From Acidimicrobiia bacterium (GTDB taxonomy: Bacteria; Actinomycetota; Acidimicrobiia; Acidimicrobiales; CAIXPF01), in assembly GCA_947476745.1 (NCBI GenBank), contig CANJRG010000015.1, positions 1 through 64,000 of the forward strand: a DNA stretch of 64,000 nucleotides. Reading direction: 5' to 3'. The position numbers and the translations under genes were made by a program. This document shows, piece by piece, positions 16,743 through 25,747 of this stretch. Below the pieces are notes generated by a model, which saw only the letters and a program-made list of their open reading frames with translations, ran no database searches and was not told the DNA's origin. Each line of letters opens with the position of its first letter. Position 1 is the first letter of the stretch.

Positions 16743-17698
16743 CCGTCCTCGGGCCGGATCGGTCCGGGGGAGTCGGTGGTGGGCCCGACGCTGGGGGTCC
16801 GTGCGACGACGCCGAGTTCGTGGTCCCGCTGGCCCTCCCTCGAGATGGCCACCCGGCCATCGCCCGGTCGCCTCACCCGCTCGAGCCGCCGCCGATACTC
16901 CGGCAACCGGTGGTCGAGGGGCTGACGTACGGGGCTGCGGTGCCGTCGTCAGCGACTGACGCCGCCCACCCTGCCCCCGCCGATGCGTTGCGCTCCGCCC
17001 TGGCCGCCGACACACTGTCGGCACCCGCTGCAGACACCGCGTCGGGTCCTGTGCACGGCGCCGGACTGGTGGACCCGACCGACGTGGCGGCCGGAACCGG
17101 GATGCCGCGCCCGGCGGCCGAGGCTGCGGCGGGTGCGGCGTCGGTTGCCCGACACCCACGGGCGTTGCGCAAACCGTTTTCCCTCGACGTCCTCGAATGG
17201 ATCGGCCTGATCGCCGGTGCGCTGCTGGTGGCCCTCGTCGTGAAGGCCATGTTGTTCCAGGCCTATGTCATCCCGTCGCGGTCGATGGAACCGACCCTGC
17301 GCATCGGGAACCGGGTCCTGGTGTTCAAGCTCAGCTCTCGCCTCGGCAACTACGAGCGTGGTGACGTGGTGGTCTTCGCCCGCCCCGATGCGCTCAAGGG
17401 GGCCGACGACGACTCCGACCTGATCAAGCGGGTCATCGGCCTGCCGGGTGACGTGGTCGATGGCCGCAAGGGCCGGGTGTACGTCAACGGGCGCCTGCTG
17501 GCCGAGCCGTGGTTCGAGGTGGTGCCCCTGACCAGCGATTTCGGGCCGATGACCGTACCCGACGGGGCGCTGTGGGTGATGGGTGACAACCGCGGCAACT
17601 CGCAGGACAGCCGGGTTTTCGGCTTCCTCGACCAATCGGCGGTACGGGGCGAGGCTTTCCTACGCTGGTGGCCGATCTCCCGATTTGCCGGCCTGTAG
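16739..17698 (+). CDS. lepB: signal peptidase I
   Basis: A membrane-bound serine protease that removes signal peptides from Sec and Tat substrates. From the GTG at 16739 it is 319 aa: a ~145-residue Pro/Ala-rich disordered cytoplasmic tail, one transmembrane helix (WIGLIAGALLVALVVKAM), then the catalytic domain. Catalytic Ser182 is in PSRSMEP and Lys230 in DLIKRVIGLPGD; GDNRGNSQDSR is box E. The start is uncertain: ATG 16688 (in frame) and ATG 17102 are alternatives. GTG 16739 was chosen for its overlap with the upstream mini-ORF stop. The last 39 bases overlap the convergent phosphodiesterase gene. Confidence 0.85.
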   Translation: MTVLGPDRSGGVGGGPDAGGPCDDAEFVVPLALPRDGHPAIARSPHPLEPPPILRQPVVEGLTYGAAVPSSATDAAHPAPADALRSALAADTLSAPAADTASGPVHGAGLVDPTDVAAGTGMPRPAAEAAAGAASVARHPRALRKPFSLDVLEWIGLIAGALLVALVVKAMLFQAYVIPSRSMEPTLRIGNRVLVFKLSSRLGNYERGDVVVFARPDALKGADDDSDLIKRVIGLPGDVVDGRKGRVYVNGRLLAEPWFEVVPLTSDFGPMTVPDGALWVMGDNRGNSQDSRVFGFLDQSAVRGEAFLRWWPISRFAGL

Positions 17699-18406
17699 GC
17701 GCCCCAGCGCATCGGTCATCCGGTCGGTGTGGTCGCCGTACACCGCGTCGATACCACAGTCGAGCAGGTCGTCGAGGATGCGCGGGAGCTGTGCGTCCCA
17801 GGCCAGGGCGAAGCGCTCGAAGCGGTGGAACAGCGCGATGAGGCCCCCGCTCCAGTCGCTGTGATGGAGGTTGACGGCATCGACGCCGAGGGAACGTTGC
17901 CGGGCGGCGCGTCGTTCCGGCCCTTCGCTGAGGTATTTGAGCCGGGTTGAGTCGACGAGCCGCACGTTGTCGGACAGCGACCGCCAGGAGGCCACCATGT
18001 CGAGGGAAGGGTGGCACAGCCACAGGCGCTCCTCGGCCCCCGCCGCTCGGGCCACGGCGAGGACCGGGCCCACGGCGGCGGGGTCCTTCACGTCGAGCGA
18101 CAGGTGGAAGTCGATGCCCACGGTTCCGTAGAGGTCCGCGAGGGTAGGGATGTGCGCCGGCAACGCCTGCCGGGCGACCTGGCCGATAGGCCGCCGCCGA
18201 ACCCGTGACCCGACCTTGCCGTCGTGGTCGAGCACGGGGACCCCGTCAGCGGTGAGCCACACGTCGCTCTCAAGGCCGGTCGCCCCGAGCCGCTGGGCCA
18301 GCACGAACGCCTCGAGGGTGTTCCCCGGGGCATGGGCGCTGGCGCCACGATGGGCGAAGCCGATGGGCGGGCGCAGGAGCGACGGCAAGCGGGGCATCGA
18401 CCCCAT
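17660..18406 (-). CDS. glycerophosphodiester phosphodiesterase family protein
   Basis: A 248-aa TIM-barrel enzyme that hydrolyses glycerophosphodiesters to glycerol-3-phosphate and an alcohol. Signature motifs are FAHRGASAHAPGNTLEAF, with the catalytic His and binding Arg/Asn/Glu, and LESDVWLTADGVPVLDHD, with the metal-binding Glu/Asp and second His. ATG 18406 or 18397 (MPRLP) could be the start; both precede the conserved barrel. Its 3' end overlaps the 3' end of lepB by 39 coding bases on the other strand. No signal peptide is seen, so it is probably cytoplasmic. Confidence 0.85.
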   Translation of the reverse strand: MGSMPRLPSLLRPPIGFAHRGASAHAPGNTLEAFVLAQRLGATGLESDVWLTADGVPVLDHDGKVGSRVRRRPIGQVARQALPAHIPTLADLYGTVGIDFHLSLDVKDPAAVGPVLAVARAAGAEERLWLCHPSLDMVASWRSLSDNVRLVDSTRLKYLSEGPERRAARQRSLGVDAVNLHHSDWSGGLIALFHRFERFALAWDAQLPRILDDLLDCGIDAVYGDHTDRMTDALGRLQAGKSGDRPPA

Positions 18407-18586
18407 CCTGTCCGCTCGCCGGGCCGGTGGCCAGCACCGGTCGGCGCCCTCGGGAACGCCGAGCATCCTCGGCAATCCCACAGATGGCACTCAAGCGCAC
18501 CCTCGAGCCGGGTCGATGAACCATCCGCGGCGTGAACGACGGCGCCAGAACATCTTGAAGCTGGCCGGAGCGGCCGAGGAGGAACG

Positions 18587-18928
18587 ATGGCCACCATTCG
18601 GGCAAGTTGCGCCGAGTGCGGAGACGTGGAGCTCACGACCCGGGACGTCCGCGTCCGGGTGTGCACCCACGACAGCCGTGGCACGTACTCGTTCCGGTGC
18701 CCCCGCTGCCGCATGGTGGTGGTGAAGCCGGCCGAGCCCCGTACCATCGAGCTGCTGGTCGCCTCCGGGGTCGAGATGTCGACCTGGGATCTGCCCGCCG
18801 AACTGCGCGAGCCACGCCAGGGCGCCCCGATCACCCACGACGACCTGCTCGACTTCCACCAGACGCTCTACGACGACGATGCTTTCGTGCGGGCGCTGTC
18901 AGGGCTGCTGACCATCGGCGAGAGCTGA
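18587..18928 (+). CDS. small zinc-ribbon protein of unknown function
   Basis: 113 aa. Cys8-x2-Cys11 and Cys38-x2-Cys41 (CAEC and CPRC) form a likely zinc ribbon, with Cys26 and His28 between. The C-terminal half is acidic and helical (THDDLLDFHQTLYDDDAFVRAL). GAGGAGGAACG just before the ATG is a strong ribosome site. It resembles conserved hypotheticals beside tat genes in related actinobacteria; function unknown. Confidence 0.75.
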   Translation: MATIRASCAECGDVELTTRDVRVRVCTHDSRGTYSFRCPRCRMVVVKPAEPRTIELLVASGVEMSTWDLPAELREPRQGAPITHDDLLDFHQTLYDDDAFVRALSGLLTIGES

Positions 18929-18963
18929 TTGCCGCTTGCCGTCGGCCCGCTAGCGTGACGGAC

Positions 18964-19248
18964 GTGACGGTAGCGGCGGCAATCGATCCCATCCTCGCCT
19001 GGCTGGTGGCGACCGTTGTCCTGGTCGGTCTGGCGCTCGGCGTGGCGCGTCTCGCTGCGGCGTTGCGCCGTGACGTGCTCGACGGTGTCGACCTGCCCGG
19101 TCGTGCCGCCGCGATCGACGCCCACCGGGTGGCGACCGCCGAGGTCGCCGAAGCGGTCGCAGCGATCGGGGCATCCGCTGCGGTGCTGTACGGCCGGCTC
19201 GATCCGGCTGTGGGCCAGGGCAGCGATCGAACCATCCCGCCGGGGTAG
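18964..19248 (+). CDS. small single-pass membrane protein, unknown function
   Basis: 94 aa with one N-terminal transmembrane helix (ILAWLVATVVLVGLALGVA) and a helical cytoplasmic tail rich in Ala and Arg. TAGCGT (18951-18956) lies 7 nt before GTG 18964, so this is read as a leaderless start; another in-frame GTG at 18955 is unlikely because it falls inside the -10. It lies 9 bases before tatB and may be co-transcribed with the tat genes. No family recognised. Confidence 0.6.
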   Translation: MTVAAAIDPILAWLVATVVLVGLALGVARLAAALRRDVLDGVDLPGRAAAIDAHRVATAEVAEAVAAIGASAAVLYGRLDPAVGQGSDRTIPPG

Positions 19249-19257
19249 GCTGCCACC

Positions 19258-19743
19258 ATGTTCAACGTGACCGGCGGGGAGCTGGTCATCATCCTCATCA
19301 TCGCCCTGGTCGTGCTCGGCCCGGAGCGGTTGCCCGGCGCGGCGCGCTCCGTCGGCAAGGCCATGGCGCAGATCCGCGAGTTGTCCCACGGGTTCCAGAA
19401 GGAGTTCAAGTCGGCGCTCGACGAGGTCACCGATCCGATGCAGGCGATGCTGAACCCGCAGATGACAGTGCTCGACGGCAAGCCGGACACAACGGACAAG
19501 CCGCAGTCCGCGACGATGGCTGCGGCGGGCCCGGTGGTGCCCCAGGACGAACCGGACCCGGTGTCGGGCTGGTCGACACCGCCTCGTCCGGTCTTGCCCG
19601 AGGCCACGCCGTCAGCGGCCGACCCGGCTGACCCGGCGGAGCTGGTGGTGCCGCGGGCCGGGCCGGTCGGGTTGCAGGCTGACGTCGCAGGGCCGCCGGT
19701 GGTCGAGTCCGTCGTGGTCGAGGACGGCCCGGCGGACCGATGA
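19258..19743 (+). CDS. tatB: Sec-independent protein translocase TatB (TatA/B family)
   Basis: 161 aa. A short N-terminal membrane helix, GELVIILIIALVVLGPERLP, carries the family's Leu-Gly-Pro-Glu hinge and is followed by an amphipathic helix and a Pro/Asp-rich disordered tail. LGPERLP and the long tail fit TatB better than TatA. It docks twin-arginine precursors with TatC. TAGGCT (19246-19251) lies 6 nt before the ATG, so it is probably leaderless. The stop overlaps the tatC start (ATGA). Confidence 0.85.
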   Translation: MFNVTGGELVIILIIALVVLGPERLPGAARSVGKAMAQIRELSHGFQKEFKSALDEVTDPMQAMLNPQMTVLDGKPDTTDKPQSATMAAAGPVVPQDEPDPVSGWSTPPRPVLPEATPSAADPADPAELVVPRAGPVGLQADVAGPPVVESVVVEDGPADR

Positions 19744-20573
19744 GCCTCCTCGCCCGCATCCACGGCGACAACAAGCCGTCCGAGGACGACCTCGAGTCGA
19801 TGACCCTGATGGAGCACCTCCGGGAGCTCCGGACGCGCATCGTCCGATCGGCCGCAGCGGTCGTGGTGGCCGCGGTGGCGATGTGGTTCGTCTACCCCCA
19901 CATCGTCACCGTGCTGCAGCACATGCTGGAGTCGAGCTGTCCGGCCACCGCCGAGTGCCGGGTGATGGCCACCAACCCGATCCAGGCCCTGTCGACCCGG
20001 CTGACGGTGTCGGCCTACGGCGGCGTGGGGCTGGCGCTGCCGTTCCTGCTGTGGCAGCTGTGGCAGTTCATCACGCCGGGCCTCTACACCAAGGAACGGC
20101 GCATGGCCGCGCCCTTCGTGGTGTCCTCGTTCGTACTGTTCCTGCTCGGTGCCGCACTGGCCTGGCTCACCCTGCCCAAGGCCATCTACTTCCTCGCCCG
20201 GCTCGGCGGTGACGTCGATCAGTTCTACGCCGTCAACGAGTACACGGCCTTCGTCGTCAAGACCGCCGTCGGGTTCGGCGTCGGCTTCCAGTTCCCGATC
20301 CTGCTGGTGTTCCTGCAGCTCATCGGGGTGCTCGACTACCGGCAGTTGACCCGCTGGCGGCGCCATGCGTTCGTGGTGATCATCGTGGGTGCTGCGATCA
20401 TCACCCCCGGCGGCGACATGTTCAGTCTGATCGTGCTCTCCGTGCCGATGTACCTGTTGTACGAAGTGTCGATCGTCTTCGGCTGGGTCCGCGAGCGTCA
20501 GGCCCGTAAGCGGGATCGCGTCGGCGGCTCGCCGAGCGCGCCTGCGGGACCGACCGGGTCCGCCGGCGGGTGA
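19740..20573 (+). CDS. tatC: Sec-independent protein translocase TatC
   Basis: A 277-aa six-helix core of the Tat receptor, which binds the twin-arginine signal. Recognisable features are the N-terminal MTLMEHLRELRTRI, with the signal-binding Glu, and the periplasmic loop FITPGLYTKERR. The start ATG overlaps the tatB stop by 4 bases, and its stop overlaps the helY GTG by 4 bases, forming one coupled tatB-tatC-helY unit. The same order next to pafABC is seen in Mycobacterium tuberculosis. Confidence 0.95.
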   Translation: MSLLARIHGDNKPSEDDLESMTLMEHLRELRTRIVRSAAAVVVAAVAMWFVYPHIVTVLQHMLESSCPATAECRVMATNPIQALSTRLTVSAYGGVGLALPFLLWQLWQFITPGLYTKERRMAAPFVVSSFVLFLLGAALAWLTLPKAIYFLARLGGDVDQFYAVNEYTAFVVKTAVGFGVGFQFPILLVFLQLIGVLDYRQLTRWRRHAFVVIIVGAAIITPGGDMFSLIVLSVPMYLLYEVSIVFGWVRERQARKRDRVGGSPSAPAGPTGSAGG

Positions 20574-23215
20574 GCGCCCCGAGGTCCTTCGAGCTCGACC
20601 GCTTCCAGCGTGATGCAATTGCCGCGCTCGACCGTGGCGCGTCGGTGCTGGTTGCGGCCCCGACGGGCTCGGGCAAGACCGTGGTGGCGGAGGAGGCGAT
20701 CGACCGGGCGCTGGCCGCTGGGCGTCGGGTCTTCTACACCACCCCGATCAAGGCGTTGTCGAACCAGAAGTTCGGTGACCTGGCCGTGGTGCACGGTGCC
20801 GACCGGGTCGGGTTGCTGACCGGCGACAACAGCATCAACGGTGATGCCGAGGTGGTGGTTATGACCACCGAGGTGTTGCGCAACATGATCTACGCCGGGG
20901 CGCGACTCGACGATTTGGCCTACGTCGTGCTCGACGAGGTGCATTACCTCCAGGACGCCTACCGCGGACCGGTCTGGGAGGAGGTGATCATCCACCTTCC
21001 GGCCCATGTCCGACTCGTCTGTCTGTCGGCGACGGTGTCCAACGCCGAGGAGTTGGCCGACTGGATCACCCTGGTGCGTGGCCCGACCGAGGTGGTGGTG
21101 GAGACCCAGCGGCCGATCCGACTGGAGCACCTGTACCTGGCGTCGGACCGGGCCACCCAACAGCTGCACCTCGTGCCGGTACTCATCGACGGGCGGCCCA
21201 ACCCCGAGGGCTCCCGGTTCGACGCCACGGTGGTACCCAAGAGCGGACCCCGCGGTCGGGCCCGGACCCGCTTCGCCACGCCGCGACGGGCCGAGGTCAT
21301 CGAGGAATTGGCCGGCCGGGACCTGCTGCCCGCCCTCTACTTCGTGTTCAGCCGCAACGGTTGCGACGAGGCCGCCAACACCTGCCTGCATGCCGGGCTG
21401 CGGCTGACCACGTCCGACGAACGGGTCCGTATCCGGCTGATCCTGGCCGAGCACGTCGACGGGCTCGCCCCGGCCGACCTCGCCGTGTTGGGCTTCGACC
21501 GGTTCGCCGCCGCGCTCGAGGCCGGGATTGCCTCCCACCACGCCGGGATGGTTCCCCCGTTCAAGGAGGCGGTGGAGCGATGCTTCGTTCAGGGTCTGGT
21601 GAAAGCGGTGTTCGCCACCGAGACTCTGGCACTGGGCATCAACATGCCGGCCCGAACGGTGGTCATCGAGAAGCTGACCAAGTTCACCGGCGAACGGCAC
21701 GAGTCGTTGACCCCGGGGGAGTACACCCAGCTCACCGGCAGGGCCGGGCGGCGCGGGATCGACGAGGTCGGTCGGGCGGTGGTGCTGTGGTCGCCCTTCG
21801 TCGGGTTCGAGGACGTGGCGAACCTCGCCGCGAGCAAGACGTTCTTCCTGCGTTCCGCCTTCCGGCCGACCTACAACATGGCTGCGAACCTGGTCCGGCG
21901 CTACCCCGAGGACGATGCGTACCGCTTGCTCAACCGCAGCTTCGCGCAGTACCAGGCCGACCGGACGGTGGTGCAGCTCGAGCGGCGGCTGGCCGAACGG
22001 CGTGCCGACCTCGAACGGCTGCGCGCCGGTGCGCCGGTGGATGCCGATCAACTGACGCACTACCTGTCGTTACGACGCGCCGCACGTGAGGCGGCCACCG
22101 TCGACGCCAGCGGTCGGCGGGCGATCGACACCGCGGTGCAGCGGCTCGTCCCGGGCACGATCATCGGCTGGAACGGCGATGCGGTGGTGGTCCTGTCGGT
22201 GGCCCAACGCCGTACGAGCACGCTGATCCGGGTCATCACCCCGGAGCGGCGGTTACACACCTTGCAGCCGAGCGACTTCCTCGATCCGCCGGCCCGGCTC
22301 GGCGCGGTCGAGTTGCCGCAGCCGTACCAACCGCATCACCACGGGTTCCAGCAGGAGGTCGTACGCCGGTTGCGTCGCTCCGACGTGCGGGTTCCCCGTG
22401 CCGGGCGGACCAAGGGCCGACGGGGCAATGGCGGCACGGAGCCCACCGAAGGCCCGACCGCGACGCTTGCCCGCGATCGTTGGGCCGCGGTCGAGGAGCA
22501 CGCGCTGCACGAGCACCCCGACCGCGACGCGCTCCTGCGGCTCGGGGTGAGGCTGGCCAGGGTCGAGGCCGAGGTGGGCCAGCTCACCGGGCGCATCGAC
22601 GGCACCGCGGACACGGTGGCCCGGCGGTTCGGCCGGCTGCTCGAGCTGCTGCGTCGGTGGGACTTCGTCGAGGGGTGGGAGCTCACCGCCAAGGGGGTGA
22701 CGCTGTCGCGGCTCTACCACGAGTGCGACCTCCTGGTGATCGAATCGCTCAGCCGCGGTCTGTTCGACGGGCTCGACGCCGCGGCGGTCGCTGCGCTGGC
22801 CTCGTGTTTCACCTACGAGCATCGGTCCCGCACGATTCCCCCGGCGGCCTGGATGCCCGGGGCGACGGCGAGGCAGCGTTACCGGGCCATCGGCCGGATC
22901 GCCGATCGCCTGCGCCAGGACGAGGAATCGGCGCAGCTGGTGCCGGGCCGCGCCGTTGATGGGACCTTCGCAGCGGTGGCCCACGCCTGGGCCTCCGGGG
23001 GCGATCTCGACGCGGTGATCGGCGACGAGGAGCTCTCCGGCGGGGATTTCGTGCGCAACATCAAGCAGCTGGTCGACCTGCTCCGCCAGATCGGCGAGGT
23101 CGCGCCGGTGCCGGCCACGGCCGCCGCGGCGCGCCAGGCCGCCGAGGCGCTGTTCCGTGGCGTGGTGGCCGCGTCCGCCGGCATCGACGGACCCGGCGCA
23201 GCCGCACCGGGTTGA
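20570..23215 (+). CDS. helY: Ski2-like ATP-dependent helicase HelY
   Basis: 881 aa. Walker A AAPTGSGKT (~28-36), motif II DEVHY, motif III LSATVSN, and motif VI QLTGRAGRRGID. The C-terminal third is the Ski2/DSHCT type (FTYEHRSRTIPPAAW). It is likely an RNA helicase in RNA turnover, as inferred from family membership. The GTG overlaps the tatC stop by 4 bases. HelY beside TatC and PafABC is conserved across actinobacteria. Compare the second Ski2-like helicase at 2340-4856. Confidence 0.9.
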   Translation: MSAPRSFELDRFQRDAIAALDRGASVLVAAPTGSGKTVVAEEAIDRALAAGRRVFYTTPIKALSNQKFGDLAVVHGADRVGLLTGDNSINGDAEVVVMTTEVLRNMIYAGARLDDLAYVVLDEVHYLQDAYRGPVWEEVIIHLPAHVRLVCLSATVSNAEELADWITLVRGPTEVVVETQRPIRLEHLYLASDRATQQLHLVPVLIDGRPNPEGSRFDATVVPKSGPRGRARTRFATPRRAEVIEELAGRDLLPALYFVFSRNGCDEAANTCLHAGLRLTTSDERVRIRLILAEHVDGLAPADLAVLGFDRFAAALEAGIASHHAGMVPPFKEAVERCFVQGLVKAVFATETLALGINMPARTVVIEKLTKFTGERHESLTPGEYTQLTGRAGRRGIDEVGRAVVLWSPFVGFEDVANLAASKTFFLRSAFRPTYNMAANLVRRYPEDDAYRLLNRSFAQYQADRTVVQLERRLAERRADLERLRAGAPVDADQLTHYLSLRRAAREAATVDASGRRAIDTAVQRLVPGTIIGWNGDAVVVLSVAQRRTSTLIRVITPERRLHTLQPSDFLDPPARLGAVELPQPYQPHHHGFQQEVVRRLRRSDVRVPRAGRTKGRRGNGGTEPTEGPTATLARDRWAAVEEHALHEHPDRDALLRLGVRLARVEAEVGQLTGRIDGTADTVARRFGRLLELLRRWDFVEGWELTAKGVTLSRLYHECDLLVIESLSRGLFDGLDAAAVAALASCFTYEHRSRTIPPAAWMPGATARQRYRAIGRIADRLRQDEESAQLVPGRAVDGTFAAVAHAWASGGDLDAVIGDEELSGGDFVRNIKQLVDLLRQIGEVAPVPATAAAARQAAEALFRGVVAASAGIDGPGAAAPG

Positions 23216-23235
23216 GCGCCGGCATCCGGTTGCGA

Positions 23236-23267
23236 CGACTGGCCTCGATTGCGACTGGCCTCGATTG
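23236..23267. repeat. 16-bp perfect tandem duplication after helY
   Basis: CGACTGGCCTCGATTG occurs twice back to back (23236-23251 and 23252-23267) in the intergenic region after helY. Noncoding, with no obvious function. It is one of several recent-looking short tandem duplications in the window. Confidence 0.9.
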
Positions 23268-23371
23268 CGGCATGGCACCGGGTCGTGGAGCAGCGACGAT
23301 GGGCCAGGGGAGTGACGCCGCTGCGTCGGGCTCGTGCGGGCCGGTGTCCGGCGGGCGCTACCGTGACCCAC

Positions 23372-23488
23372 GTGCAGCACCGTTCACGGAGCCGGTCACG
23401 GAACCAGCCGCCGAGCCGTACCCGGTTGTCGGTACGGACGCGGCCGTACGATCGGGCACGGAGCGTGCATGGCCATCCGGCGCGGTGA
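23372..23488 (+). CDS. 38-codon leaderless upstream ORF, Arg/Ser-rich
   Basis: TACCGT (23359-23364) lies exactly 7 nt before this GTG. The ORF begins MQHRSRSRSRNQPPSRTR, is strongly basic, and ends at 23488, 17 bases inside the next gene (ATG 23469). The layout mirrors the leader ORF of lepB. It may be a regulatory leader peptide or a chance ORF; no homology recognised. Confidence 0.3.
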   Translation: MQHRSRSRSRNQPPSRTRLSVRTRPYDRARSVHGHPAR

Positions 23489-24080
23489 ACCCTGGGCCAC
23501 CAACGGCCCGCTCGCGGCGCACGCCCCGGTGGTCTCCGACGATGCCGCCTTGCGGGCCCACGTCGAACAGGCGCGACGCCGGGGCGCGATGCCGGGGGAA
23601 ATCGGCCTGTTGGGTGGCGATCTGTGCGCCACGCTCGGCGGGCCGGGCCGACGCGAACGCTTGACCAGCGACGAGGCGGTGCGCGCACCGATCGACGTGG
23701 TCCGGGTCGAGTTCGCCGGCGAGACGTACTGGTTCGTGGCCCACCTGGTGGCCCACCGGCGGGCCTGGCGTGGCGACGCGGCGGTGGCCATGAACGCCGA
23801 GTGGCTCGGCTCGTGGAAGCTCGGCCCTCGCGCCCATCCCAACGACGGCCTGGTCGACGTGACCAGCGGCCGGCTCGGTTGGCAGGATCGCCTGGCCGCC
23901 CGGCAGCGGGCCCTGAGCGGCACCCATCTTCCCCATCCGGCCCTGCGGATACAGCGCGGCGCCCGGGTCGAGTTGGGCTTCGACCGGCCCACGCCGGTCC
24001 GGCTCGACGGCACCCTGGTGGGCCGCGCCGAGCAGGTGCTGCTCACCGTCGAGCCCGATGCGCTCGTCGTGGTGGTCTGA
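23469..24080 (+). CDS. protein with lipid-kinase (YegS/DAGK) C-terminal-like domain
   Basis: 203 aa. The C-terminal half (HPNDGLVDVTSGRLGWQDRL ... DGTLVGRAEQVLLTVEPDAL) looks like the beta-sandwich that closes diacylglycerol/YegS-type lipid kinases. The N-terminal nucleotide-binding GGDGT motif of those enzymes is missing, so it is unlikely to be a kinase on its own. GGAG lies 6 nt before the ATG. An upstream leaderless ORF overlaps its first codons. Family assignment is tentative. Confidence 0.55.
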   Translation: MAIRRGEPWATNGPLAAHAPVVSDDAALRAHVEQARRRGAMPGEIGLLGGDLCATLGGPGRRERLTSDEAVRAPIDVVRVEFAGETYWFVAHLVAHRRAWRGDAAVAMNAEWLGSWKLGPRAHPNDGLVDVTSGRLGWQDRLAARQRALSGTHLPHPALRIQRGARVELGFDRPTPVRLDGTLVGRAEQVLLTVEPDALVVVV

Positions 24081-24136
24081 GCCGACGGCCCGGTCGCATC
24101 CCCGAACATCTGGCCCCCGGGCTCTATCCTGCGCCG

Positions 24137-25747
24137 GTGAGTTTCTACGTCGCCGAGGAGTTCACCGACCACGAGCGGGACATCCTGCGGCGGTACTTCA
24201 CTAACCTCGACGGTCCGGTCTATGCGCTGGTCAACCTGCCCGAGGTGGTCAAGGGCGCCCTCTTCGCCCGGTACTCACGGTCGTCCAAGAGCCTGCGGCG
24301 ACTGTTCCTCGACGAGTTCGTCGGCGAGCTAGACATCACCGGCGACGACGGAATCGACGCCACGGTCGGCGTACGTCGTGCCGAGGAGCTCTACGAGCGG
24401 GTGTTCCTCGAGTACGGCGACGACTCGGTGGCGCAACTCGGGGGCGTGCACCTCGCCTGCGAACAGGCGTCGAACCTGCTGACCAAGCTGCTCGAGTGGG
24501 GACGCCTGATGTCCTACCTCGAGCAGTCGACGCGATACATCGCCTACGACCAGCGGCTGGGCGGACGGTTCCGGTACCACCGTGACACCGCGGTGCTGCG
24601 CTCAGGCCTCGCGACCCGTTACGTGGGCGACATGGACCGTCTGTTCGAGGTCTATAGCGAGCTGTTGGGCCGGGCCCAGGATCACCTGCGCCAGCAGATA
24701 CCGAAGGCTCCGGGTGACTCGGACTTCGTCTACCGCAACGCCATCAAGGCCAAGGCGCTCGACGCGGTGCGCGGGGTGCTGCCCGCCGGGGCGCTGTCCA
24801 ATGTCGGCATCTACGGCAGCGGGCAGGCTTACGAGGCGCTGGTGCTGCGGCTGCGGGCCCATCCGCTGCCGGAGGCTCGGTCCTACGCCGAGCTGATGAT
24901 GGACGAGCTGCGCAAGGTCATCCCGAGTTTCCTGCGCCGCCTCGACCTGCCCGAACGTGGCGGGGTGTGGGCCGAGTACCTCGCCGATACCCGTGAGGCG
25001 ACGGCGGCTCTCGCCGCAGCGTGGTTCCCGTCGGGGCAGGACCAGTCGGACATGCCCACCGTCAGCCTGGTCGATTTCGACCCCGACGGCGAGGTGAAGG
25101 TGCTCGCCGCCATGCTGTATCCCCACGTGGACCAGCCCGAGTCGGTGATCCGGCGTCGGGTCGAGCAGCTCGGCACCGAGGACCGGCTGCAGCTGGTGCG
25201 GGCCTACAACGGCAGCCGCGGCAACCGCCGGCACCGCCCCGGCCGGGCGCTCGAGGCGACCGACTACCGCTTCGACGTGCTGGCCGACTACGGGGCGTTC
25301 CGTGACCTGCAGCGGCACCGGTTGTTGACCATCGAGTGGCAGTCGCTGACCCCTCGGCACGGCTACGTCCAGCCGCCGCTGATCGGGGAGGCCGGTCTGG
25401 GAGACGCCTACACCGGGGCCATGGAGCGATCGGCCGAGCTGTACGACGTGCTGGCCGACGAGTTCCCCACCCAGGCCGGCTACGCCGTGGCCCTCGCCTA
25501 CCGGCTCCGGTTCAGCATGCAGTTCAACGCCCGTGAAGCCATGCACCTGCTGGAGCTGCGGTCGGTGCCGCAGGGCCATCCGAGCTACCGGTCGGTGGCC
25601 CAGCAGATGCACCGGCTGATCGCCGAGCAGGCCGGGCACCATGCCATTGCCGAGATGATGCAGTTCGTGGACCACAGCGACGAGGCCGATCTCGAGCGCC
25701 TCGAGGCCGAGCGGCGGGCCGAGGAACGTCGCCGAAGCCTGACCTGA
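24137..25747 (+). CDS. tandem-duplicated ThyX-like (FAD-dependent thymidylate synthase family) protein
   Basis: 536 aa, about twice the length of ordinary ThyX, made of two ThyX-like halves. The second half keeps the RHRx7S signature (RHRLLTIEWQS, 393-403) and the C-terminal NAREAMHLLELRSVP. The first half keeps the adjoining SYLEQSTRY (126-134) but has WGR where RHR should be. So the canonical motif seems split between halves. Canonical ThyX methylates dUMP with FAD and folate; whether this form does so is unknown. TATCCT (24125-24130) lies 6 nt before GTG 24137, giving a leaderless start. Confidence 0.8.
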   Translation: MSFYVAEEFTDHERDILRRYFTNLDGPVYALVNLPEVVKGALFARYSRSSKSLRRLFLDEFVGELDITGDDGIDATVGVRRAEELYERVFLEYGDDSVAQLGGVHLACEQASNLLTKLLEWGRLMSYLEQSTRYIAYDQRLGGRFRYHRDTAVLRSGLATRYVGDMDRLFEVYSELLGRAQDHLRQQIPKAPGDSDFVYRNAIKAKALDAVRGVLPAGALSNVGIYGSGQAYEALVLRLRAHPLPEARSYAELMMDELRKVIPSFLRRLDLPERGGVWAEYLADTREATAALAAAWFPSGQDQSDMPTVSLVDFDPDGEVKVLAAMLYPHVDQPESVIRRRVEQLGTEDRLQLVRAYNGSRGNRRHRPGRALEATDYRFDVLADYGAFRDLQRHRLLTIEWQSLTPRHGYVQPPLIGEAGLGDAYTGAMERSAELYDVLADEFPTQAGYAVALAYRLRFSMQFNAREAMHLLELRSVPQGHPSYRSVAQQMHRLIAEQAGHHAIAEMMQFVDHSDEADLERLEAERRAEERRRSLT

